A stretch of 46,749 nt of DNA from an uncultured Bacteroides sp. (lineage in GTDB: Bacteria; Bacteroidota; Bacteroidia; Bacteroidales; Bacteroidaceae): positions 1-46,749 of the forward strand of contig CAUEFX010000029.1 in the NCBI GenBank assembly GCA_958477465.1, written 5' to 3'. The first letter of the stretch is position 1. The number at the start of each line of letters is the position of its first letter. Under the pieces are notes generated by a model, which did no database searches, had not been told where the DNA came from, and saw nothing but the letters and a program-made list of their open reading frames with translations. Position numbers and translations under genes: made by a program. Positions 16,831-28,400 of the stretch are shown here, one piece after another.

Positions 16831-19446
16831 ATGAAACGACTGAAATATATCCTCCTTGTGGGGTTACTGCTGAGTAACCTCACCGCTTGGGGAGGGGACA
16901 ATCTTTCCGAATCTTCCGAACCGGCAGAAAGTTTGCGAATTTCTTTGGTGGCTGAACCGGCAGAATCCGGAAGCTTCAACTATGATAAGGAAGTAACGGC
17001 ATCCGAAGGGGAGTCTTATTATTTGTCGGCTTATCCCGAAAACGGCTATCGTTTTGTGGCATGGGAACAGGACGGTAAGATCATTTCCACTTCATCCGGC
17101 TTTTATTATCTTATGGGAAGTAGGGATGTTACTTTAACGGCACGTTTTGTCTATAGCCCGGAGAACCCTCCCGAACCGGTTATCCGGCATCAACTCTTTT
17201 TAGAGTCTGATCCGGTAGGAGCCGGTAGCTTTAATTGGAGTAGCGGCACAGCATTTGCCGAAGGTGAACAGGTGGTTCTGTCGGCCTATGGGAATAATGG
17301 ATATGAGTTGGCATATTGGTATCATATGGAAGGCAATGATACGGTGAAGCTTTCCACGGACAACTATTTCTTCTTCACCATGGAGAAAAAGAATGTGACA
17401 TTAAAAGCCAAATACGTATTTAACCCTTCCAATCCGAGCGAACCCACTACGCCGGAGAGTAAATATTATTATATGCAAGGATATTCCAACTCTGTAGAGC
17501 AGGGGGGAACGGTTGATTTTCAGGTTTATCTGAATAATTCCGGAAATGTATCCGGGATAGCTTTTGATTGGGTATCGGATGCTAATATTACGATTGATAA
17601 AAAAAAGGTGACGTTAGGTGACCGTTGTAATTCGCATACGTTGCAAATTTCCGAAAATGATGGGGAGACATCTTCTCGTTTCGTTATCTCCGGTGACCAG
17701 AGTATGCAAGGCAGTTCGGGGATGATACTTAATATTCCCCTGACGGCTTCTTCGGAGATGGCTCCGGGATATTATACCATACTGTTTGATAATGTAGTGG
17801 TAACATTGCCCAATGGAGTTGAAAAGAAATTGGGGACATTTGATGCCCAGCTGAATGTAATCCCGGCACCCAAGAAAATGGGGGCGGAGGATTATGCCGC
17901 CTTGTGCGATATGTATCACAGAATGAATGGGGCCGGATGGTATCAGTCCTGGAATATCGACAGCGACATGATTGATGGTAATAACTGGCAAGGGGTTACT
18001 TTTACCGGTTCGCATGTGTCGGAGATTAATTTGGACGGAAGAGGGGCCAGCGGACTTATTTCTCCTCTTATTCTGGCTCTTCCTACTCTGCAAAGACTCA
18101 ATTTGAGTAATAATTCCCTTGATTGGGATGTACAGGATTTGGCCGATACACTTGCCAAGTATAATGTTAAGCCGGTTGTATCCGGTTTGGACCTGAATGC
18201 GAACCGGTTGAAAGGAGATGTATCTGTTTTGGCTGCTGCATTTCCGGAACTGACGACATTGAACCTGAGTGACAACTGTTTTTCTGAAGTCTCCCGTCCT
18301 TTATCGGATATGATAAAGACATTGAATCTGAATTATCAGCGGATTCCTGTGAAGGATGTACAGCACAGGCGGCTGGCTGTGAAACAGGAACTGGAATTAC
18401 CGACAATTTTTACATACTCTCATGCAAATAAGGCTTATCGGCCGGTATCTTCTTTGGATTTGTATCAAGAGACTTCGAATTACCATACTACAGCTTCATT
18501 GTGGTATGATTCGGGCAGCTATACTATGACCTGGTATGACTGGCAGGCACCGTCCGGCAGCCGGTTCCTTTTGAGATCGGGTGACAGTGATGGATATGGA
18601 AGTACGATCCCGTTGATTTTCTCATTCGATAAAGGAGATGTGAATGTGGATTCGATAATTGACATATTGGATGTGCAGAGTACATTGAATTACATTGTGA
18701 GTAGCAGTTCTTACCCGTTTGTTTATGCAGCCGCAGATGTTTATGAAGACTCTAACCTGACCGTTCAGGACATTGTATTGATTGTCGATCTTGTGTTGCA
18801 GGGGACTGTTCCCGATACGCTTTCGACGGTGAAAGCATCACCGTTAACCCGTTCGCAGATGGTTTCTCCTGTGCGTATTTGCATAGAAGACGGAAAGTTG
18901 GTGATGTATAGCGATGTGGAAGTTGCCGCAGCCGACATCGTGTTGAGTGGTTGCCGGCAGTCTCAGTTGCGTATGTTGCTGAATGCGAACCGGTATCAAA
19001 CGGCAATGAAAGAGAATGGTGACGCTGTGCGCTTGGTTGTATTTTCCACAGCAGGAGAAACGATACCGTCGGGACGTACGGTTCTTGCCGAGCTCTCATC
19101 GAAAGAGGCGGTTGTCGCGTATGCCGATTTGGCGGATAAGGATGCCCGACGTGTTTCGATAATAGTTGCGCCGACAGGTGTTTATGCCGATGTCGCTGAA
19201 ACAGTTTCAATATACAATGCAGACAATCAGGTGCTTGTTACATTGCCTGTTGATTTTGAGCGTGTTGTCGCAGACGTAATCGGTATGGATGGTTGCCGGG
19301 TCGATAAGAAGATATTCGAGACCCCTTCTGCCGGAACTTTGCAGGTGGCATCGGATTTGGTTCCCGGGATCTATCTGGTGAGATTGCGGTTGGAAACAAG
19401 CCGGGGTGTGGTATATAAAAGTCAAAAAGTAGTCATTTCAAAATAA
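16831..19446 (+). CDS. Secreted protein with InlB repeats, cohesin-like module, LRR and dockerin-like module
   Basis: This 871-aa protein starts with a signal peptide (MKRLKYILLVGLLLSNLTAWG). Two InlB-B-type repeats follow (about 36-110 and 119-197; GYRFVAWEQDG..VTLTARF). Residues about 211-345 read like a cohesin-type beta-sandwich (VEQGGTVDFQVYLNN, VSGIAFDW, a late YTILFDNVVVTLPNG). Residues about 351-515 are an LRR region (MYHRMNGAGW, LQRLNLSNNSL). Residues 602-650 form a dockerin-like pair of calcium loops: D603-N605-D607-D611-D614, and D636-(Y638)-D640-T644-D647, each followed by a hydrophobic helix. A beta-rich region and a T9SS-like tail end the chain (PGIYLVRLRLE). Assembly or scaffold function is inferred. 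Gaps of 14 and 8 bp to its neighbours indicate an operon. Confidence 0.78.
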   Translation: MKRLKYILLVGLLLSNLTAWGGDNLSESSEPAESLRISLVAEPAESGSFNYDKEVTASEGESYYLSAYPENGYRFVAWEQDGKIISTSSGFYYLMGSRDVTLTARFVYSPENPPEPVIRHQLFLESDPVGAGSFNWSSGTAFAEGEQVVLSAYGNNGYELAYWYHMEGNDTVKLSTDNYFFFTMEKKNVTLKAKYVFNPSNPSEPTTPESKYYYMQGYSNSVEQGGTVDFQVYLNNSGNVSGIAFDWVSDANITIDKKKVTLGDRCNSHTLQISENDGETSSRFVISGDQSMQGSSGMILNIPLTASSEMAPGYYTILFDNVVVTLPNGVEKKLGTFDAQLNVIPAPKKMGAEDYAALCDMYHRMNGAGWYQSWNIDSDMIDGNNWQGVTFTGSHVSEINLDGRGASGLISPLILALPTLQRLNLSNNSLDWDVQDLADTLAKYNVKPVVSGLDLNANRLKGDVSVLAAAFPELTTLNLSDNCFSEVSRPLSDMIKTLNLNYQRIPVKDVQHRRLAVKQELELPTIFTYSHANKAYRPVSSLDLYQETSNYHTTASLWYDSGSYTMTWYDWQAPSGSRFLLRSGDSDGYGSTIPLIFSFDKGDVNVDSIIDILDVQSTLNYIVSSSSYPFVYAAADVYEDSNLTVQDIVLIVDLVLQGTVPDTLSTVKASPLTRSQMVSPVRICIEDGKLVMYSDVEVAAADIVLSGCRQSQLRMLLNANRYQTAMKENGDAVRLVVFSTAGETIPSGRTVLAELSSKEAVVAYADLADKDARRVSIIVAPTGVYADVAETVSIYNADNQVLVTLPVDFERVVADVIGMDGCRVDKKIFETPSAGTLQVASDLVPGIYLVRLRLETSRGVVYKSQKVVISK
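18634..18783 (+). other. Dockerin-like duplicated calcium-binding module
   Basis: The encoded residues 602-651 contain two F-hand-like loops. The first (GDVNVDSIIDILD) places Asp/Asn at loop positions 1, 3, 5, 9 and 12, matching the type I dockerin pattern exactly. The second (ADVYEDSNLTVQD) keeps 1, 5 and 12 but has Tyr at position 3 and Thr at 9. Each loop precedes a hydrophobic helix (LDVQSTLNYIV; DIVLIVDLVL). Confidence 0.7.
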
Positions 19447-19454
19447 GGTGAGTT

Positions 19455-22400
19455 ATGAAGCGTAAAATGGTTCTCATGCTGCTGTGGGGAGTGTTGATCT
19501 CCTCTTTGCCAATGGTTGCACAGCAGGTGACAAATAAAATATATATCCCGGAAGTGGAGTGCGGACGGGGGAAAACGGTCAATGTCCCGGTAGCAATAAG
19601 TAACGACAGCGAGATTGTCGCCCTACAATTCGATGTGCAGTTGCCGGTGGGAAGCACCATCGACGGTTCTTCTTGGAGTCTGACCGACCGTAAGGCGGAT
19701 CATAGTCTGTCTGTACGAAGGATAAGCAGCACCCATTATCTGTTCGTCGTTTATTCTCCTACGAACATGCCTATAAGAGGAAACTCCGGAAATCTGATAA
19801 ACTTTTCATTACTGGTTCCGGAAAGTTGGGAGGTCGGTGGCAAATATCCTTTTGTGATAGAAAATCCCATACTGAGTGCTCGTGACGGTGTTAACGTATG
19901 GACATCGTCCGAGGCCGGCGCCTTGATCGTGATAGCCGATCCGCGTCCGGACGTGGCTGTCTCTGCAGTTAAGACCGATAAGGCATCTTATGTTCCCGGT
20001 GATAAAATTTCGGTTTCCTGGTTGGTAACCAATGAGGGCGACAAGGAGACGGGCGACGGTTGGAGCGAACAGGTCTCTTTGGTGGCGGATAACGGTGAAG
20101 AAGTATATTTGGATAAGGTCTATTACGAGTCCGTTTTGGGAGTCGGCGGAACGGTGAACCGGCAGGCGGAATTTGTCTTGCCGGATTTATTGGGAGTCGA
20201 TGGAATGGTAAAAGCCAAAGTCAAATTAGTACCCGGAGCCGGTTTGGGTGAACTGGCTGCTGCCATAGGCAATAATACGGCTTATGCCGAAACGGGTTGT
20301 ACAATTGCCCGAAAATTACAGGTGGAACTTCCTGCAACAGCTATCAAAGAGAATGACGCCTCTTTGATTCGTTGTAAATTGTATCGGAGTGGCAGTTGGG
20401 CGAATGAGCAGGTTTTCACGCTTCGTGCGGATAAACCGGAGCGTTTGGACGTGCCGCAGTCGGTAACCATTCAGAAAGGGCAATCCGGCGGTGCTTTCTA
20501 CATCCATGCGGTAGACAATGAGGTGCAGAATACCGACTCGGTGGTAACGATTACCATTGAAGGAAATGGATATGAGGCCATAACGGGGGAAGTTTGTATC
20601 GCGGATGACGAACTGCCTGCTTTGACTCTGACTCCCTCCAAAACAGAACTGACGGAAGGAGATGTCTTTACGCTCACTGTTGAGCGTGAGAGTAAAAGTG
20701 ATACTCCATTGACTGTATATTTGTCGACCAGCCATAAAAGTCGTTTTAAACTTCCGACTCAGGCAGTGATTCCGGCGGGTGAGAAGAGTGTAGAGGTAGA
20801 GGTGACGGCCATAGATGATAACATTCCGGATGTAACGGCTGATGTCGATTTCACGGTATCGGCAGAGAGATATAGCAGTGGAAAATGTATCATTCTGCTG
20901 AATGACAATGATGTTTCGCAGATACAGTTAGTATTTTCTACGGAAGAGGTCAATGAGTCGGCAGGAGGTTCTGCCATCATCGGACGGGTGACCCGTACTA
21001 CGAATCTGGACAGTAAGATAACGGTGAAGCTGGCGGTCAGTTCTCCGGATGCGTACCTCTCTTATGAAACATTGGTCTTTTCTGCGGGAGTTCGTTCGCA
21101 GGAGTTTTCGATAGGAGTGGTCGACAATGCTTTGATGGACGGTGATCGTGAGGTGTTGGTTACCGCATCGGTTTATCTCCCCTCGTGCAACTGTTCTGCG
21201 ACGGCAACAAGCGGTGGGCATGTCACGAAATCTTTTAAGATACTTGATGATGACGGACCGTCATTGTCGTTAACCGCTTCGCAACCTACGATATTGGAGG
21301 GGGCGGCCGAAGGCATCGTGTTGAGGGTGACCAGAAACAACACGGACAATACCGATATAACCGTGACGCTGGCAAGTGATAATGAAACCGATTTGGTTTT
21401 CGACAAAACGGTCATCATACCGGCAGGCGTATCTTTTGTCGATGTCAAGGTATATGCTAAGGCGAATGAAATATCCGAAGGCGACCGGACAAGTACGATT
21501 GTTGCTACTTCGGAAGGATATACGAAAGGTATTTGTTGGGTCATGATAACGGATCAGACACTGCCTGATGCGGCAATCGGTTATCTGGCACTTTCAAAGA
21601 AAGAAGCATTGGCAGGTGATACGCTTACGGTGAGTGCGAAAGTTGTCAATAAAGGTGCGGCAGAATTACCGGCAAAGACGAAAGTCATGGTATACCTGAC
21701 GTCTGACCAAAAATATAGCAGTTCCTCTAAGAAGACCTTCCTGACCACTCTGTATACACAAAAAACGTTGATGGCAGGTGAAGAGGAACTCGTTTCGAGA
21801 AATTTCGCATTACCGGATGTAACCGGAAAATACAGCATTGTGGCAATCGTCAATGAAGATCACTCGGTTAAGGAACTGACCTCTGTAAACAATGTTTCGG
21901 ATATGCTTCCTTTAACCATGAGTCCTAAGTTTTCTGTAACGGCATCGGTCGGGAAGAAATGCTATCAGCCCGGAGAAGAGGTTGTTATTTCCGGAAAAGT
22001 CTCCGGCGTGGATGTTGCCAATGCCCAATTGGAGGTTTACATCCTCAGTGATGGAGCCCGGGAGGTTCTGCAAGCACAGGCAGACTCGGATGGAAATTAT
22101 ACATTAAACTTCAAACCGGCTTCCAGACAGATGGGGCATTTTGCAGTGGGCGCTTGTTATCCGGGTGAAGGGTTGAAGACCGAAATGGCTTCGTTCGATA
22201 TTTATGGCATCCGGCGTACGTCCGATTCTTGGATCACTTGGGACGTTACGACCGATGAACCTTATACCGGAAAAATCGCCGTATTTAATCCGTGTAGCGT
22301 GCCTTTAACAAATGTCAAAGCCGAATTGGCTTCCTTGGCGGACGGATGTCAGGTTGAGTTCGATGCCCTATCATCCATACCGGCCAATAGCATGGGAGAG

Positions 22401-25400
22401 ATAACTTATATGGTGACCGGCAATAAGCAGACTGATCTTTTAGATTATGAACGGATGCCTTTGACGATAACGACAGCCGAAGGTGCTTCTTTGTCTACTA
22501 CTGTTTTCTATTATTGCAAATCACAGAAGCCGGTATTACAGGCAAATGTATCGTCTGTCCAAACAACGGTGACGAAGGGTACTGTCCGCGACTATTCGGT
22601 TATCCTGACCAATACCGGTAAAGGGGAAACAGGAGTTGTTTCTGTGGTATTACCTGCTGATCAAAAGTGGATGACTTCCGTTACTCCTCTCGAAATGCCT
22701 TCTATTGCCGGCGGGGATAGTGCAGTGGTCGTATTGCGGTTTGCCACAACAGACGAAATGCAATTGAATGTTCCGGTGACCGGAACGATTGGGATCAATT
22801 GCCGCAATGGAAATGGTATCCCGTTGTCATACAGTATCGAACCGGTATCGGAGACTAAAGGGATACTGGTAGTCGATGTGAAAGACGAATACACTTACTT
22901 TACCGATGATGCTCCTCATGTGGAGGGGGCGAAGGTAGTCATTATGCATCCGGTGTCCCGGAAGGTCATGTATGAGGGTGTTACCGGTGCCGATGGGTTG
23001 TTTACGGTGACCGATATTCCCGAAGGGTATTATGCGATAACAGTGACAGCCGAAAAGCATGACAGTTATTCGAACAATTTGTTGGTAGACCCCGGAAGGA
23101 CCATTAAAGTAGATGTGGATCTGACATTCCAGGCCATTACGTATGATTGGAATGTGGTCGAAACGGAAGTACAGGATGAGTATGAAGTAGAGACGGTGGT
23201 GAAATACGAGACCAATGTTCCGGTACCGGTAGTTGTGACTACTTATCCCGATGAGATTTACTGTAAAAACTACATCTTCAATTTGACTCTGACCAACAAG
23301 GGATTGATTACTGCCCAGAACGTAACAATCGATGTACCCGAAGTATCAGGACTGAAGTTTGAACTGTTGAGTGAGAATCCTATCGCCCAGTTGCGGGCAC
23401 AGGAGTCGATCGTTGTTCCCGTACGTGTAACGGCAGAGGTGGAGTATGATGATGTGGTCTTTACACATTCCAGAATAACGAGCACGGCTTCCGGCGCCGA
23501 TGCCGATGATCCGTCCCAGATTGTATCTTATCGCACGAAATTTAAATCTGCGGAAGCGAGAGACGGATGGGGAACCAAATGCCTGGACTTCAGATGGAAA
23601 AAGTATTGGGAATATTATTGTGCCGGAAAGTATAAGACGGCATCGGATTATTACGACTATTTCTATGGCCCGAATGGATTGTGTAACAAACCGGGAAGCG
23701 GTTCCGGTGCTACAGGAGGTTCCGGTGGCTCCGGTGGTGGTTTTCCGTCATTAGGTGGCGGTGGAAAATCCTCGTACGGCTCTTCTGCATCGGGGAGCAA
23801 AGTTTCGATAGAGATTTGTTCAAAGAAAAATAACAGTGGTGATGGTGATGGCGATGATGAAGCAGAAGAACAGCCCGAGGAGCAATCTTGTGAAAAAGAG
23901 CCGGTTTTAAAGTATATATTAGCGGCAGAAAAGGGCAGCACTTCCGGTAAACCGGTAAAAGGGGTTGCTGCCGATGGGGAAAGTAAAGTGAGAATTATGC
24001 TGGATACTGCCGTTTCGAAAATACCGTCAGCAGATTGTGGCTATGAGGTGCACTGGTCTTTGTCGGAAGAACTCGGACATTTGGAAAATACCGATTCATG
24101 GACGAATATTGTATATGTTGCGCCGGACAATTTCCCGGACGGAGAGAAGGAAGCCGTGCATAAAATAACGGCGACTATGCATTATTCAAGTGAATACAAT
24201 TCCGGTTCGGCAAGTGTGGATATTGAAATTATCCGTGTCCCTGTGCTGATGGTTCATGGCTTGAATTCGGATGCCATGTGTTTCTGGGAGTTACAGCGTT
24301 ATCTTGAACAGTCCGGGCAATATCAGAGTTTCCAACTGTTTAGAGCGGATTATGAACCTACTAATTGCTCTCATTTCAGAGTGAACGAAGGGGTTGTGAA
24401 GAGGGGTATATCCATATTGAAAAGAGCGTGTGCTTTTAATGGGTATATGATTGGTAAAGTCGATCTGGTAGGTCATAGTATGGGAGGTATTTTGTCGCGG
24501 TTGCATGTTCAATACGTTGATAATACCAATGTACATAAGGTAATAACATTGAACACTCCTCACACAGGTAGTCCTTTGGGAGCTTTGGCGGTTGTGATCC
24601 CTAATGAGATTCCCGAGGTTTTAAGGGGAATACTGATGGGTTTCAAAGGGGATGATGCCATAAAAGACCTGGCGATAGGATCAGATGCGATGAATAACTA
24701 TTTGAATGATGGAAATGCCATGCAGAGGATGAAAGGTATTCCTGTACATGCATTGACTACTACTGTTTTGGATGAGGCATTTGGTGATTTGGATAAAGGT
24801 CTGCTTACGGCTGACCCTCTGTTAAGGTTGTCTATAGTAGGGCAAGCTTTAAAGATTGTTTCTTTTTTGGGATCAAGTGATATGGTGGTTTCTTTGGATA
24901 GTCAGAAAGGTGGTTTGAACACTCCTTATACGGATAATACGGATGGCTTCTGGCATTGCGCTTCTCCCGATGCGGCTACTGTCCATCAGCGTATCTATTC
25001 ATTGTTATTGGATAGGGCTGATGATTCTAACGAATTCAGCATGAATGGATTCCCTGTAGCTTCTTCATCTGCTAAAAGGTTGAGTACGGCTTATGTTGAC
25101 TCAAGATTGTCTGTCGTTAAAAAGAACATCATAATAGATGCTGAAGTGGATGTGGAAAAGAGAAAGCTGTCCGTTCAAGCGGATATCGCTTCGCTCAATT
25201 TAAGTAACCCGGTGATTGTCGGTACTTTTTCGGACGGTTCATCTATTGTGGCGTCAGCTAATTCTGTAACATGCGATATCCCTGCTACGCATGAAGGAGC
25301 GATTTCCATTTGTGTAATGGGGACAGACGGGGAAGGAAATTTAGTGATGGATAGTACCTTGGTTGATACTGATATTGCTTTGAGTGCAGTTCCGTTGCAG

Positions 25401-28400
25401 TTGTCGTTACCATACGATACCGCGTATGTCGCTATTGGAGAAACACGTTCGTTCAAAGCTCATTGTACATGGAGTAATGGTGCTGTAACAGTAGTCACTC
25501 CATCAGTTGCACTTCAAGATGAACTTGGATATATAAATAATCAGGATGCAACGGTTATTGGTGAAAAGACAGGAACTTCTTTATTGACGGCTTCTTTTAA
25601 AGGACTGACGGCGCAATGTGTTGTGGATGTTTTTGATGAAGATAAAGTATTGGATTTTGGTACGACTACTGATGACCGAGAGCCTTCCAAAGGTGTCTGC
25701 TCTACCATTTCTCTCTCTTTCAAGCAGACGATAACGGTGGCCCGTCAGGCATTCAGAGGAACGTTGACCATGTTCAACGGCCATGAATCCCAAGCCATAG
25801 ACAGTTTGCAGTTGAATTTGGAAGTGAGAGATAGTAAAGGACAGTTGGCCACTTCCCGGCAGTTTGCCATTTCGAATGAAAGCATCGACCATTTTGGCGG
25901 AAAGCTGAAAGGTCCGTGGACATTGGAAGCAAAGCAGACGGGAACAGCCACCATCCTGTTTGTACCTTCCAAATATGCAGCTCCTACAGAGCCGGAAGAG
26001 TACTCTTTCGGAGGGACGATTACTTATAAGGATCCTTTCACCGGGCTATTTGTAACGCGGGATTTGTATCCAGTTAAGTTGACTGTGAAGCCGTGTCCGG
26101 ATTTGTCGCTCTCTTACTTTGTGGAACGTGATGTATTTGGTGATGATCCGGAAACGGCGGCAATAGAACCGAGCATACCGGCTGAGTTCTCATTGCTGAT
26201 CAATAATGTAGGGTATGGAGATGCGAATAGCGTGAAAATAGCTACGGGACAGCCGGAGATAGTCGATAACCAAAAAGGATTGGCTATCCATTTTGAGATC
26301 GTAGGTTCCAGTATGAACGGGCAAGCAGCCACTACTGATTTTGCCAATCTGGACTTCGGTTCGATACCGGCAGGTAAGCAGGCGTATGCACAGTGGTATT
26401 TTACCTCTTCTCTATTAGGGCATTTCACTGAGTACAACACCACTATAACGAAAGGGTCGAGCTATGGAAATGAAGATTTCAACTTGTTGTCGATAGAAGG
26501 TTGCCATGAGCTGATAAGGAGTTTGAAAGTGCCCGGCACTTCATTGACTGCTTTTATGGTGAATGACATAAAAGATGCGAACGATTTGCCCGATTGTGTC
26601 TATCTGACAGACGGAACAGTTGATGACCGAGTGACCATTGTGTCAGAGTCGGCTTCTTGCAGCAGCACGGGCGATAATCAGTACACTTTGACGGTTTCGG
26701 GTGCAAAAGGTTGGGTATATGGGGTGATTCATGATCCTACTAATGGCAGACAGAAGCTGACTTCGGTAACCCGTATGAGTGATGGAGTCACGATCGATTT
26801 GCAGAATTTCTGGCAAACGGACAGAACATTGAGAGACGGCAAGGATCCACTGTACGAGAATAATCTTCGTTTTGCCGATTATCTGGCGGATATGCAGGAA
26901 TCCTATGTCTTGACATTCGTTCCCAAACCTGATTTGGAACTGGAAGTAGAGTCATTTGACGGGATACCGACGGGGGATATACATTCTGCTTTGACGGAAA
27001 TACTGGTAACATTCAATAAACCGGTGAACGCTGCGACTTTTACGGCAGAAGACCTGTCGCTGTATTGCCAAAACACGAAAGTAGATCTGTCGCAACTCGT
27101 TATTGAACCTGTGTCCGACACTCAATTCAAACTGGATTTATCCCTGTTGCCCCCTCGTGACGGTTATCATGTGCTGACTGTTCAAACTGCAGGTATAGAA
27201 GATACGGATGGTTTCTGTGGCAGTACCGGTAAAAATGCCACATGGAATCAGTTTGTAGGTGGAAAGGTAGCTCTGTCTGTGGTTGTCACTCCGGAAGGCG
27301 CAGGGATGGTAACTCCTAAAAATCAAGAGTACGTTTTCGGTACTGATTTGGAACTGAAAGCGGAAGCGAATGAAGGGTATGATTTTGTTTGTTGGAAAAT
27401 AAATGGTGAAAAGATTTCGGAAGAACCGGTTTATAAATATCAGATTGTGGCGGACAGAACCATAAAAGCGGAGTTCAAGGCTAAGCTGTATGATCTCACC
27501 ATTGATTATGATACTCAGGCCGGAACAGTCTCTTTAGGAAAAGGGGTCGGCAAGTATGAGTACAATACGGATATCGAGCTTTCGGCTTCACCCAATGCCG
27601 GCTATACGTTCAGTGGCTGGAGAGTGGATGGCGAGATTCTTTCTACGGATGTAACTTTCTCCTTAATCATAAAGGAGAATGTGGTGGTTGAGGCTGTCTT
27701 TACGAAGATACCGGTCGACACAACGGTCTCTTATGAACTCCCTGTCGGGTGGAATTGGCTGTCTGCCAATGTGAAGGATGAGAATCTGAATCATCCGGCT
27801 GCTTTATTGGAACCGATAAGGCAATCTGTTATTTCTGTCTTGGGGCAGGAGGGCGATTTGACTTATGACGATCAATACGGCTTACACGGTTCACTGACAG
27901 CTTTCAAACCGGACAGAGGGTATAAAGTACGTGTAAAAGAGGATGTTGATTTTTCATTGAAGGGAGTTCCTTTCAGCGAGGATGAAGTGACTGTAACGCT
28001 TCATAAAGGTTGGAACTGGATAGGCTATATCCCGAATATGGAAATGCCCGTCAATATGGCATTAGGCAATTTGACTGCCGAGGAAGGTGATGTTGTGATG
28101 GCACAGGATCAGTTTGCGACGTATGACGGTGCTACTTGGAAAGGAAGCCTTGCTATTCTTGCTCCGGGCAATGCCTATCTGTACTATTCCGGCTCGGCGA
28201 AATCCTTTAATTATCCGGCAGGAAGCAGTAAGATGATGGCTCCTATGCTTTTCTACCGTGCATCAGAAAGTTATTATTCTGAAAAATGGCAATACGACAA
28301 GCGTAAATATGCCGATAATATGGGAGTCATCTCCCGGCTTTACGACAGTAGCGGACAAGAGTTACCTGCGGGGCAGTTCCTGATCGGTGCGTTTGTCGGT

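Noticed and set aside
23691..23900. Gly-rich and acidic stretch of the giant protein considered as a possible repeat array or frameshift
   Set aside because: The frame stays open with recognisable domains on both sides, so it is a linker and not an error or a tandem repeat.
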